Part shown: positions 33,908 through 46,128 of the stretch, piece after piece
How the letters are laid out: each line of letters starts with the position of its first letter
Position numbering within the stretch: the stretch's first letter is position 1
Assembly: GCA_963680875.1 (NCBI GenBank)
Contig: OY804575.1
Coordinates: 34,135,103-34,199,102, forward strand
Direction: 5' to 3'
DNA: 64,000 nt
Source of the DNA: Bathymodiolus brooksi
Taxonomy: Eukaryota; Mollusca; Bivalvia; Mytilida; Modiolidae
The notes under the pieces: model-generated
Told to the model about the DNA's origin: nothing
What the model saw: only the letters and a program-made list of their open reading frames with translations
Database searches by the model: none
Translations under genes and position numbers: made by a program

Positions 33908-34490
33908 AATGTATACTTTTGGAAACTACGTACCTTTTGGTCAAAAGTCATGTAGAGTCTAGATATGTTCCGAAAAAGTTGCTGGATTCTCAGGTGAAGG
34001 TCGTCAATTTGTTCAGCCAATCAAAAAGCCCGTTAGAACTCTCTCAATTTTCAAGTCTATGGCGTTTGTGAAGGATGTAAAGGGGATTTCTTTCAAAAAC
34101 AGACTTAAAGGACATATAAATTGGCGTAAGGTAAGAAATTTTAACATAATTTGAATGGATGAAAGTATTTAGATAGTCAAAATGACTCGTTTACGCATGG
34201 GAAAGTCTGTACACAGATGGGAAGTGGTCAACCCAGCATTTGTACGACTTCGGATTTTCACGCCGTTTTGTTTTGGTTCGTGTATGATACCTCAGCAGTT
34301 CGGAGGCCTATACTGACAATTGGGGTCTCTTTGGAAAGGAAAATTACTTGACTTTCGACTGGTGAAAACATTTTTTGAAAATATTAAGGCGTTCCGAAGT
34401 TACGATCAATTTAACACGTGAGTTCGCCCCCTTGTATTATTATATAGTATTGTTTTTGGGGTTTTTTTTCGGACGCACCTAACCCCTTTG
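33908..34490 (+). repeat. Right copy of the 0.6-kb inverted duplicated block
   Basis: Reverse complement of 6785-7382. The plus strand carries the 24-codon ATG reading (about 34060-34131, MAFVKDVKG...) followed by GTAAGAAA, a good donor. On the minus strand a frame without an ATG reads QIDDLHLRIQQLFRNISRL and ends at a GTACGT donor-like site. A CCAAT-type sequence (cagccaatcaaa) lies between the two divergent readings. This could be a bidirectional promoter with two first exons, but neither protein is recognised and no downstream exon was found. Confidence 0.7.
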
Positions 34491-34759
34491 GCTTAGTTGT
34501 GTTGAATAATGGTAATTCCAAATAAATATCACAAAAAATCTCCTTAAAGTCCCCCCACGCTGTTAATCCAAGTTTGCCACAATTGTTCACTTACTTGTCT
34601 GGTCCTTTTTGGCTCACTTTTTTACTTTTTTTTCTCTCAGAATCATAAGAACTACAGGTAGGTCTGAAGGGAAAAACCTTAGCATTATCAGACTCGAAAT
34701 AAAATACATAATGTTGGGCGTTGACCACTTGCCCCTCCCCGTAAAGGCCGTATATTTGA

Positions 34760-35275
34760 AATGATAAATGAATGTACAGCATGTGGACAAAAGTGATTCC
34801 GTTTCCGCCATCTACGCTATATATTTCATATAAAACCACTTATTTTCATAACACTATCATGAAGTCATTCCTTATCTGATTTTCATGAACTTTTCAGTAT
34901 TAAATGCAGAAATTAATATAGTTTCTTCTTCGTATAATTTGCAAATAAATTTTTTTCTACTTTCTCTTAAGAATTGATTTAAAATTAAAGTTTAATTTTT
35001 TCACCAAATCTTACTATATAATCATAAAAAAATTGTGACGTCAAGAATTTACATTTGTGTTTGAATCATAAATGCTTGCAATAAAAGTCCCAAAAAATTA
35101 CATGAAGATATTAAGATAAACTCTAATTAATTCTGTTTTTAAAGGTGAAACTTTCATGAAAATCGTCTAAGGAATGACTTCATGAGAATGTTATGAAAAT
35201 AAGTGGTTTTATATGAAATATATAGGGAAGATGGCGGAAACGGAATCACTTTTGTCCACATGCTGTACATCAAAT
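34760..35275. repeat. Local inverted repeat with two divergent copies of one gene start
   Basis: About 100 bases at 34768-34897 and 35150-35275 are inverted copies, sharing 'gtggttttatatgaaatata', 'atggcggaaacggaatcact' and 'tttgtccacatgctgtacat'. Each copy holds an ATG with the reading MAETESLLSTCCT; after that the two diverge. About 250 bases lie between the arms. No product is recognised. Confidence 0.65.
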
Positions 35276-35410
35276 TTGTTGAAACACTTAGAGAAGACTT
35301 TTTCAAAGGCATCAAACTGCTTAAAAAACAAATTACAGAAAAAACAAACTGCATACAAAAAAGTATTAAAATTAAAAAAAAAAATATTTTAGATGTTGGT
35401 CAGTTTTAAC
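35231..35410 (+). CDS. Hypothetical 59-residue lysine-rich ORF
   Basis: The ATG at 35231 has a good context (gaagATGG) and opens a frame to TAA at 35408-35410. The product is rich in Lys and Leu (KHLEKTFSKASNCLKNKLQK), probably a short helix. The divergent copy of its first 13 codons on the minus strand (34811 downwards) continues differently for 65 codons. It may be a first exon rather than a complete gene. No homologue is recognised. Confidence 0.3.
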
Positions 35411-35904
35411 TCCCTATGACCCTTTCTATCTCGGAAACATTTTTTGGATGGTGACTAGACATGCATTGAATTAGCAGATGAGTAGGAGTGGACCAGAAAG
35501 TGGGGGACTAGTTTTGAGGGTGGACCAGAAAAAGTGGTCAGTTTTCAAAACTGATAAGCATCTAGGCAATGCCTACTCCATATTAATCTTAAGATATCTT
35601 ACAAAGAAGGGGTTCAACATATAAAAAATCTACTACTTTACTTACGAATTCACGATCGAACGAGCATACGTTTCTTTTACAGAACGCGACTATCACGATC
35701 TTGTGACGGTTTGTATAAAGTGACGTCATTGATCAGTGATGTTTTATGCAATGTCCATAAATCGGCCTTAAAGGTAGGCACTTAAAAAGTTGTTTCAAAA
35801 GCCAAGATATATAAGCTCCATGGAAATCTAGGGGTTAAAAGTGTACGCACATATATAGAAATGCTAAAAGCCAATACTTCCCGTAATGTAATCAACAACT
35901 AAAA
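35411..35904. other. No gene recognised
   Basis: Leads into the upstream region of the membrane-protein pseudogene; from about 35905 it matches the region upstream of the intact gene. Confidence 0.35.
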
Positions 35905-37308
35905 GTCACAGGTGATATGGTATTGAAACAAACAAGATGGTAGGACGTATTACCATTCAACATTACCGTTATGTATAAACATAAATGGTCATCCTTTTAT
36001 GTGCCTCTGTTGATGTCGTTTGCACTAATTTTGAAAACAACAGAACAAGGTTCGGTTGATCTACAGAATAATTGTGTTGTTAAAACCGTGGACTCGAACA
36101 TCGCGTCAAAGGTGGATCAAATGGCAAAGGACGGAGCAAAAGTAATATACAAAAGGCATGTGTATTTTCATATTCAAAATTTCATTGGAGATTTGCTTGA
36201 AGAAGAGAAAGCAAGTGTTTACAAACCGTTATCATGGGTATGTACAACCGGTCGTCACGGAAGAAGCCTTCTACTTTTACTGGCTATTAAAAATATCAGT
36301 AGCCCTATATCCCTAAACTATCATTTGTCCATTTGTATCGTGATCGTTTTTCTGTTACCTGTTCAACTGAAATGTTTCTAACTCAAAGGAACATCAGTTA
36401 TGGCTTTTCAAACAGGGAACCAGAATGTGTAGTTTATAGAATAATCCTCCGGCTAAGGAGCACTCTAAATTTCGGTAAATTTCCAAAGTTCAAAACATAC
36501 CAGTGCGGTCGTAAAGCTTACGGAAGGATTCGAGAGAAGGCGAATTTTTTTTTTATATTTTGTAATTAATTGATTGTTATTGTTTAGATTATAGTACACT
36601 GTCGTCAAAGAGCTCCGATCGAAAATGTTTGGTCAACATCCGGGATATTTTAAAGCGGTATTTTTAAAGCAGACACGGATAATTATCGTAAGCATTTATA
36701 AATATACTGTGTACATAATGTTTTGAATTATGATACTTTATGATTGTTATTATTATTAATTTCATTTTTTGTCCAAATATCATTTATTTTTGCAGTGTAA
36801 AATTAGATTTTTCTATAAGTTATAAGGAATCCGGCTTCAAAATCATTACAATCAACTGAAATATCGCTATATCTTGCATTTACGAATGAATTAAATGTTG
36901 CCCAAAAAGAAAAAAATATTGATGAATGATTGATTTTACTTAAAAATACTATTTTATTGATGAAAAGTCAATTAGTAACAAGTTATACCCTAAAACATGA
37001 TGTCAACAGATGTTTTTGAAATCCGGATTGGTCAAAATGTAAACATGTATACAAACCGGTTGGGTCATTTATAAATAACCGGGTTTGTCAGTATGTAAAT
37101 GCCACTGATTTAGTTTATAATTATTTTATTTGATCAATGATACAAAGAGGATCAGACACAAGTTTTACCAACTTATGGAGTCTTCTCCTATATATACAAT
37201 CATTATTACATTATATTGAGAATGCACAAGAAAACAAGAAAAATACAATTTTATCATATAATATAGCTGAAAATAGTAAACGAGTAAAAAGAAATGAAGA
37301 AAAAGTAT

Positions 37309-37324
37309 GTGTGTGTGTGTGTAT
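37309..37324. repeat. (GT)n microsatellite
   Basis: A short GT run inside the element at 36597-39842. Confidence 0.8.
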
Positions 37325-37899
37325 GGATGCTGGATGATGCCACTGATCTTATTGTTATTGAGCATTATATTGCAATTTAACAATACCGGGGTAGTTATGA
37401 TTAGGAAATATCTCAAATGCGATAAATACTGATTCATAGTATGAATATTCGCCATGGTTGCTAATTTCAGCTACTTTGTACAATAAAAAACTCGTTATTT
37501 CTATGTTAATTTTAAATTGCTACTGTCGCAAACACTTGATTTTTTTTAATACTTTTTTTGGCACTGACATCACGTTGGTGCTCAATACGCTACACTCACC
37601 TTAAGTAGCTGTCCAGGCGCATCAATTGAGTAGTGGGAGATTCTTTTTATAACGCAATATTTTAATTTTATACTCGTTGATAACGAAGTAAGTCACTCTG
37701 TGGAAATAACTTCATGGATACGATACTTAAGTTTCTTCACAGTATAATGTTTACATTAACATTACAGATAAGCAAATTAACAAAGGCTGTAGTATTGAAT
37801 TCCTTTACGCACGGACGATTTTGGCAGTTTGTATACAAAGAAAATGTTAGGTGTACTCGATTAATGCAACGTTCGTTACAAGTTGTAATACGACAAATG

Positions 37900-38640
37900 T
37901 TCGTGCTTTGCTCACTGAAAATAGAGGCTCAGAGGCTCAGTGGTCTGAGCCTATGTCGTTCACCTTTCATTCTGCTTTGAAGAAGCTTAATACAAACAGA
38001 ACCTTCTATAGGTGCTTCCCACCAAAGTTCGGTTCATTTGGCTAAGCAGTTTCAGAGAAGAAGATTGTTAGAAATCGGCCAATCAGAAACAAGAATTGTC
38101 TGTGGCGAACATGTTTGTCAACGGATCGGGATGAAATGTGCAATCCTTAAAGAAGACCTTCCATAGTTGCTTCCTACCAAGTTTCGGTTCATTTGGCTAA
38201 GCAGTTTGAGAAGAGAAGATTTTATAAAATCGGCCAATTAGAAACAAGAATTGTCTGTGGATACCATGTTTGTTAACGGATCGGGATGAAATGAGCAATC
38301 TTTATAGAAGACCTTCCATAGTTGCTTCATACCAAGTTTCGGTTCATTTGGCTAAGAAGTTTTAGAGGAGAAGATTTTTTTTTTAAATCTGCCAATCAGA
38401 AACAAGAATCGCTTGTGGCGACCATGTTTGTTAACGGATCGGGACGAAATGAGTAATCGTTACAGAGGACCTTCCATATATGCTTCCTACTAAGTTTCAC
38501 TTCATTTAGTTGAGGCGTGTCAGAGGAAAAGATTAAAATGTGAATAGTTAATGGACGACAGACGACGAACGAAAGATGACGGACGACGGGCGTCAAGTGA
38601 TGGTAAAAGCTCACGTTGCCTTTGGCAATGTGAGCCAACA
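37900..38640. repeat. Tandem repeat, about 150-bp unit, four copies
   Basis: Units contain 'gaccttccatagttgcttcc', 'gttcatttggctaagcagtt', 'cggccaatcagaaacaagaa' and 'gttaacggatcgggatgaaa', near 38000, 38158, 38304 and 38468. The array ends in 'gacgacgaacgaaagatgac' and a hairpin-like 'cacgttgcctttggcaatgtg'. Confidence 0.75.
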
Positions 38641-38858
38641 ACAGTCATTGGGTAGATATGTCGCTCCACTCGGACACATTATTCTGATTCCGAGCCAACC
38701 AGTCTTTGCTTTTTCTCCTTAATGCTGCGTTCTTAGCGGAGAAGCAACAAATACCAATTTTATATTCTTTTGTTTGACAAGACCGCGGCTCGTACCCACA
38801 ATCTATCGCACTCGAGGCGAGCACGCTAGCCATTACGCTACCGATGCGGTTCCCTATT
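38640..38858 (-). mobile_element. tRNA-derived SINE (family A), copy 2
   Basis: Read on the minus strand: the head 'gcatcggtagcgtaatggct', 'tgctcgcctcgagtgcg', 'gggtacgagccgcggtc', and the tail 'ggaatcagaataatgtgtcc'. It matches copy 1 at 55-375. It adjoins the tandem repeat that ends at 38640. Confidence 0.65.
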
Positions 38859-39847
38859 TTTATTTAATTTTTATTTATTTTTTTAATCAAAATTTCTTAT
38901 TGTCCTTCAATATATTATTTGAAAACAAAAATTAATCCAAAACAATAAGAGTTACTTGATATCTATATAAACAGTGAGAGTTCCTACTTTTGATCAAACA
39001 CTCTTTGAATATGCAATAATCCAACTGTCTAGCAAATAAAGAAAAAGAATTATAAGTTCTATACAAAATCATGACCATTCTGTCGAAGGTGACTTGGTGA
39101 ATGCCAATTCTGCACAAACCGTTTTGTATTTCTTTCTTTTAATGGTATACAAAACATCCACATGTAACATATTTTGACTATGTACTGTTGGGTTTTTTTT
39201 CACAACTTTTATTCATTGAAGACAATTTTTTTTTATAAATTTGCAAGTCGAACATACCCTTGACAAGTGTTATAATGAACCTTAAATAAATTACAGAAAG
39301 GAAACATAATTGTGATATTGAGCTGTTTTCGCTATTCTTTCAATTTTTTACATAGACAAAACCGGTTCTACTGAAACACACTTTTTGCGACCCAACCGGA
39401 AAGTAGTGACTGACAGAGCCGGAACGAATGTACGTAAATAAGCATTGTGTTTTTCACTGTAGTAAATCTAAAACTATTCATGGGGGCACGCCAGTGCAAA
39501 CTATCATGCATATAAGCATTACAAAGGGTTTGTGTACTTTAATTACACATATAAACTACTTTTTATAGCTTTATTTGATGATTTCAATCTCATTATTAGC
39601 ATTTTTCATTGTTTATGTCCATCATTTTATCTATATCTGAGTAATCGATGAAGATAACTACAGTAATAGTAAAAACAAGCAAAAATAATCGACCCATAAC
39701 GACATCTTCTGGATTCAAGATATAATAATACTATATGATCATAATACTTACTTTTTGTCGTCGCCTGTATGTCAAACATGCCTAATTGACTTGTACCGGA
39801 AGATGACAGAGCATTTCCGACCGGAGCTCTTTGACGACAGTGTAGTA

Positions 39848-40570
39848 TGTCGTTGATATATTAAAATGTACCAAAACGCAGAATTAAATCGAGACAATTC
39901 CGGAATTTTTTTTTATCTTTAATCTTTTATCAACATCCGTGTTAAGTCTATCGAAAATTAAAGTTAGCAGTTAGTCAACTTAGTGATGTGGAATTATTTA
40001 TCGGGGGTCAAGTATGAAATGGAGAATGAGAAAGACCTTAGTGATAGTGAAATTGAAAGTGATCTGAATGAAGATATAGTGTTTGGCAAACTTTTTGACT
40101 TTTCTAGAGACTGAGTATTTATGTGTTGACAGTTCTGATCATGAAAATGTTTGATATTCTGCTTTGAAAACAATAAAAAAAAGTTCATTACACGTGTAAA
40201 TTTCTGTGTTTTATTTATTTATTTTCTATTTGCAACTCGCACAAATTAAGATAATGAGATCATACTACTATTCTGGTAGTTGATTTTTTTTTAAATCAAG
40301 AAAAATGTACTAAATGTTTATATATTGGGGAAAATCCACTTTTTCAACTAGTTTTATTTCTTTCAAAAATGTGTGTAAAATGCAGGATTTGGCTTAAAAA
40401 ATACAAAATTTTCTTGAGGGGGTGGGGGGGGGGGGGGAATAACTCCCCAATCCTCCTAGCGGCCCTCGTCATTTTCACCTGGGCTACTGCTTTTTAATCT
40501 GCCTTCTGGGCTAGCAGTCTCAAAATTTCAGTAGCCCAGCTGGCTATTATGCACAAAAAGTAAATCTGGG
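39848..40570. other. Inserted DNA inside the pseudogene, no gene recognised
   Basis: A short open stretch at about 40010-40114 reads an acidic peptide (ENEKDLSDSEIESDLNEDIV) to a TGA. It could be a remnant of a transposase N-terminus, but there is no downstream support. A G run lies at 40424-40438. Confidence 0.3.
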
Positions 40571-42360
40571 ACCCTGGAGACGTTCAAGAAAACTACTGTG
40601 GAACTGCATAGTGATGTTACATATGACGTCATATTGAGTAAAATTTACTTCGTGACCTCAATGGATCGACTGTTGCCATCAAATCGAGTTCCTGTAGGAA
40701 TGCTCGAATCGCTCCATTCTGCTTTGGTCGATTGTGGAATACGTAAAAACCCTTCCATTAAAGAATGTTGCAACAGTAATATGTTCGGACCATGTAAGCC
40801 ACGTGACCATACACTACCATGGTTTAAATTTTTGCGGCGCTTTATGCAACTTGTGACGTACATGTATATATTAATTGGAATTATTTGGATTGTACGACTG
40901 TATTTCTTTTTCAAATATGAAGAATCTGAACGCAATGAAAAAGAAAAGGCAGCAACCCTTAGAAACTTAGCTTTGTCATATGCAGGAAATTTGACATGGT
41001 ATTTAACTCCTATTCATGCTACTTTCCTCGTTTGTTATTGTATTTTTCTTGTCGATGTCATATTATTTGAAATATTGAGCGAGCACGTGAAAAACACTTT
41101 GAAACGCGTCATGCGGAAATGTTTGCGAGACATGCGGGAAATGTTAAAAAGAAGGGCTATTGGTTGGTCCGTGCACATTTTGCTCATTCCGTTCAAGCAT
41201 TGTGGAATTTTTTGGTGTTTTTTCGCATGGTTGTATTATATTCTAGCGATACCTATTGTACTTTTGTAGTCGTGACATTAGCATTTTATTGTCTTCCAGC
41301 AATTAATATATTGGTGCGGCTTATTTCTTTTGTTGCATACCTTCTTCCATACGGACGGAATTGTTTAACTGTAAGGTGTTGTTCTAAATTAAAACAGCTA
41401 TGTAATTATATTCACAGGGTATTCCGAATGAGCATTCTTAGCAGTAAAGAATCGATCGAAAGACCGGGAAATTTTTCTATGAAAAACAGATTTTTACAAT
41501 TGTTTGTGATATTGTCGTGTCTGTTGACTATTCTCTCGTTTGTTCTTCTCGCAATGGAGTGTATCCTGTTCTTAGGGGAAATTTTTAATGTATACTATTA
41601 TTGGTATAATCGTAAACGCATCCAATACATTGAAGTACTTATCATTGGTTTTCCTCCCTGGATTTTATGCACGTGATTGTTTTAGTACCGTCACTACAGA
41701 GTATTTAGCATTTAACAAGTTCTTAAACAGTTATTTAGTAGGAAAAATGAGAGAGAAAGTTGAAAAAATTTGTACATTGCACCACGACCTACAGAGGAAC
41801 ACGGCATTCAAAGTGAGTTTGGAAGATAGCAGTGGCGACGATGACAAGCCAGTATCCTTACTGATAAAAGATAGGAAATTGAAATGGAAAATAAACCGCT
41901 TAATTTTATTTCTAGACAAAATCATACCCCTTATATTATTACCTCTACATTTTTCTTTGATTCTTGCTATTTACAACAAGTTGGTGTTCCCGGACCTTTG
42001 TTAACGAGTTTGCTTCGTGCTACTCAACGATTTATGATAATTTGCGTCTTTTTATTTTTCGTTGTTGCTGTAATTTTAGCTTTTGGTGAAGAATATGGAA
42101 TCTCACCAACCAATCAAATGTTTGCTACCTTAGCTGGAGGGTTTCTACCGTATATATTTAGAACTGTGTTGTTCAAACAAGTGGGACCAGTAACAGTTGA
42201 TCCTGACAATTTGAGTTTCAAGAGCAAATTTAAGCGAAAAATAGAAGAATATACAAAAAATTGGATCGTTTCTGACAGCAAAAGTACAACAGTTAAGGTA
42301 GACCATGTCGATATCCATGAAAAATCCATGAAAAATCAAAAGACGAAGAAGTAATGCTAC

Positions 42361-43300
42361 AGTCGAGCATAAATTATTTATGTATTTAACATCATCAATT
42401 ATCATAAAAAGACACAAACACCAAACATTTTGGGATCAGCTCGCCAGACGTGCAGCCAACAATCGAAAATCAAAACAAAGAAGGGGTAATAACGTCTTGT
42501 AGATAAAAATATATACAATACAATATCAAATCTTACAAACCGAGCTGTTTAGAAACTGTCATTCAGAAATACTGATTTTGATGTCCAAAATAACAAATAA
42601 TCTGAGTTCTGTTCCTGTGGGAAAAAAAACTGGCTTGGACGGAGACGCCCCTAAAGGTTAAATGGTCAATTACTTACATGATTATTTAACGTCATTTAAT
42701 TGTTGTTTTAATTTGTATGCAGGTTGGTTCCTTTCGAAAATATTGTCCTTTTCCCTTCTAATTTAAGTGTTCACCTCTAAGAATTCGTGAAAAAAGAAAG
42801 GATATAAATATTTTAATGGATATTTTTCAATTTTTTAGTGTACATGAATTTGATTGGGGAAAATTTCATCAATTTGATTTGTGGTGAAACCCCTACCCTG
42901 TATTTATGATTTGCGATAAGTTTTGCATGACTTATATTTCAAGTTTCGTTTTGTTTTGAAGTCTGTATTTTGTAGTTGTCAATCTATCGTGTAAATGTAG
43001 CAACTTGCAACAAGCTATTTGATTGGGTTACACTCTTGGTGGTGAATGTACACAACATGGCGGATCTCAAACCAATTAAATAGGTGAAATATTGCATTTA
43101 CTGCAAAATATTTTAAGAATTTACAACTTTCTCTTAACATGTGCACAATGTATAATAAGTTATAGTGGTAGACATTTATACAATTGCTGCACAACCATTT
43201 TGTTGTTATAAATCTTATTTCTGTAATATAAGTATCCAAGACCAAGTGTTTATCGAAGGGAGTAAAAAGTTAAAAGTGAAAGAGGGTTAGGATAAGGGTT
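42361..43300. other. No gene recognised
   Basis: AT-rich sequence downstream of the pseudogene; the ORF at 43015-43245 has no domain. Confidence 0.35.
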
Positions 43301-43435
43301 ATATGGTTTTTAACGTCACTTTCAACCATATTTCAGTTATGTCTTGGCGGTCAGTTTTATTGATATTTGTGGAGGATCCGGAGAAAACCACCGAGCTGTC
43401 GCAAGTCACTGAAAATTTTTATCATAAAATTGTGA
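43285..43435 (-). mobile_element. SINE (family B), partial, with telomere-like tail
   Basis: On the plus strand 'gggttaggataagggttata' is followed by the inverted 3' module 'cactttcaaccatatttcag' and 'ggagaaaaccaccgagctgt'. The end of the element therefore reads (CCCTAA)-like on its own strand. Confidence 0.65.
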
Positions 43436-43782
43436 AAATAAAAAAGTGAAAGAGGTGAGGGGTTATAGTAGCTGCAATGATGTAGCTCCTGTGACAAACT
43501 TGTGTCTCGGCAGAGCTACAACGCGGTCCCATTCATCACAATGGAGCAAAAAAAAAGTTGTAGTTGAAACATAAAAACTCACTATTTACGCTTCAAACAT
43601 TTCATTATAACAATTACTGATGATCCCAGTCCTTGTTAAATCGGTTTGGCTGAGAAATATATGCTTTTCAAAGTTAGCAACAACCTTGTTCAAATTTATC
43701 GATCGTTTTCCATAACCGGAAACTACGGAAGGCGGAGCTTTTCTAAATATGGTATTTCTTATTACAAGCTGATGTAAACATT

Positions 43783-43859
43783 CCAATCGTAACTACTCGG
43801 CCATTCTCGCTACCCTGTTATTTGCAGTGTAGCGAGAATGGCCGAGTAGTTACGATTGG
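43783..43859. repeat. Perfect 31-bp hairpin
   Basis: The left arm (43783-43813), starting CCAATCGTAACTACTCGGCC, is exactly complementary to the right arm (43829-43859). The loop is 15 bases. The flanks are not similar. It lies about 2.3 kb upstream of the first coding exon of the EF-hand gene. Confidence 0.9.
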
Positions 43860-43989
43860 TAAACATTCACGCCTAAATCGCCAAATATGGTATCGACATC
43901 CAAATAGTGAGGCCGGAAATGACGAAATTCAAAATTTTCAAAGAGGAGATTTTTATTTTGTGGGAATTACATTCTAAAATACTGGTAGG

Positions 43990-46101
43990 TGATACAAACT
44001 TGTTATAATAATGAACAAAAGGAAAGATTATGTCTTATTATTGATAAATGCAGGCGTCGGAAGCTCTGTAAGCGAGCCCAAAAAATCTCGGCGGCTGCTC
44101 CATTACGTGTAATGGCATCCCGTTATAACCCTTGCGAGTAAGCGAGCATTTAGGGTTTTATTATTAGATCTAGGTTATAGTGATTCTTCTTCCAATAAAG
44201 TTCACCCCTCAATGGTCCTGAGTATTATCGAACTTGATTATGATAATAAAAGAAATATTTATACATCCCAACCCATTTCATACATTTATGATTAAATTTC
44301 ATCTGTATAATTGAATCTCATGAAAAATTGTTTTTCGTTTGCAATCTGAGGTTTTTTTTTATTACAGATAAACTAATTCATATAAATGTGGCATCTGTGA
44401 AAGAATTCATGCGATAAACAACGGTATGCATGACACATTAGACTTAATTATTCAGTTTGAGATCTAAATTGGCATAAAGAGTAAAAAATAAAGAATATAA
44501 GTGATAAAATATTTATTTTTGATCTAATGACATCACAGAAACAGGATATTTTTAAAATTAAATAGATATATATAATTGTTAATGGTAAAATCTTATAATT
44601 CTTGATAAAAAAATAATGCATAGTTCATGATTTATTGAAAAAAATGTGTTTTGCTTACATGGAATTTTCGCTGCAAGTACAACAGAAATTAATTGTTGAG
44701 ACACAATACAATATAATAATGTTTATTTAGAGTCGGAAAGAAGCAAACAGTTATAACATAATAGTGAGCTTTTTAATCCAACATAAGAAAATACATGTAC
44801 AAACAAATAACAAAGCATGCACAAAATCAAAAGCACTTTCAAGATAAAAAAAAATCCATGCATGAAATTAAATACCAAGTGAAAAAATATGAAAGCAATA
44901 AAAACACATAATAGGCCTAGCACTGGCATAATTTAAAAGCACATATACATTGTTTTTTTGTATATTGATGTGAGTAAGCAGAAAGTATAGATATAAGACA
45001 CCACCCCAATCTCTACCAGAGTTCTAGATCCTTACTCTCACATCAAGCATTGTCAATATCTCAAATGATTCAAATTATTTAGCAAGAATATCAAAATAAA
45101 AAACAGAATTAATCAGAACAGAAATATACTTAACATTGTCCAGATGCTATTCCGTTCCGACTATGTGATTTGATTGTTTAGAATACCACAAATTTTCATC
45201 ACGCACTGTAACCATGATAAGAAAATAATCTGTGAAAACAATCTGAAAATTATAGAAATCTGTGATAAATGTTTGAAATTTGAGATTAGGATATATATTA
45301 CATTATTAAGTATTTCATTTGAATGAATTTAGCTTTAACTTTTTTAGTAAAAGTTGAAACGTTGAAACGTTCATTATTAATTACTTCCCTTAAATACTGG
45401 AAATTCCTGCACCTTAACAATGTGGGATGCATTATTTCAGGACTATATACGTCTTTGGCTGCTTTAAAATGCCAGACAGTTCAAATATTTTTTTTATTAT
45501 ATAAACATTTAAATATTATTTGTTTATCATCACTGTTATTACTGTCACATATATAATTGTTGAATTAATTGTTTATATCTGAGGAATTTTTACTCACTTG
45601 AAGGCACTACTATTTTTCTGTTCAATGTCGGTATGTATTTCTTTATAATGCATTTCTTTTGGACTTGAGACAAATGGATCAAGGTAAATTGTAGTCTCCA
45701 AATCAGTTGTTATTTACCAGATTTGTAAAGCAACGATTTAATTGGATGGATAAAAGTCACCTGAATTTGACCTGTTATGGGATTGTGTTAGATCTTTATT
45801 TGTGACATCAGAAAGATATGTTCACCTGAAATTTATTGTTTGGATTGTTTTACCTCTCAGTGCTAAACTTTGATACTGAAAATGATATTTTAAATTGGAT
45901 CCAAACTTTATCACTCTGTCCTAATGCATCAACAGTATTTATATTGATTGATTGTTGTTTATTGTAAAGTGAAAAATATTAGTGTAAAATATTCAAAACA
46001 CCTGCTTTTACAACATTGATACATAATACCAATAAAAATTAAAGAATGAAGGACAGAATCGTGTTCTATTGATTAATCTTTTCCTCTGTTATATTCTGTA
46101 G
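43990..46101. other. 5' region of the EF-hand gene, probably its first intron
   Basis: The first coding exon is preceded by an acceptor (tattctgtag) at 46101, so a non-coding 5' exon must lie upstream. A donor-like ACTG/GTAGGTG at about 43985 could end that exon, but this is only a guess. No other gene is seen; the ORFs at 44723-44929 and 45323-45556 have no domain. Confidence 0.4.
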
Positions 46102-46128
46102 CACCAGAAAGAATTCCAGTTATATAAA

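Larger units (their letters stand above)
36597..39842. mobile_element. DNA element of 3.2 kb with 25-bp terminal inverted repeats
   Basis: The left end CACTGTCGTCAAAGAGCTCC and the right end read in reverse agree at 24 of 25 positions. TAGTA stands directly outside both ends (36592-36596 and 39843-39847), fitting a 5-bp target duplication. No transposase frame is seen inside, so it is non-autonomous or decayed. It carries a nested tandem repeat (37900-38640) and a nested SINE (38640-38858). The superfamily is not assigned. Confidence 0.65.
35971..42354 (+). pseudogene. Broken second copy of the 915-residue membrane-protein gene
   Basis: The part 35971-36275 matches residues 1 to about 115 of the intact protein (signal peptide, DSNIASKVDQMAKDGAKVIY, GDLLEEEKASVYKPLSW, TTGRHGRSLLLL). 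Similarity stops there. It resumes at about 40575 (residue about 292, LHSDVTYDVILSKIYF) and runs to the charged tail (PDNLSFKSKFKRKIEEYT, then an early stop at 42352-42354). About 176 codons of the ectodomain and first membrane segment are missing and replaced by 4.3 kb of repeats. Frame changes occur near 41265, near 41590-41675 and near 41930-42000. By eye the retained protein sequence is about 85-90% identical to the intact copy. It is inverted relative to that copy. A product is unlikely. Confidence 0.85.
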
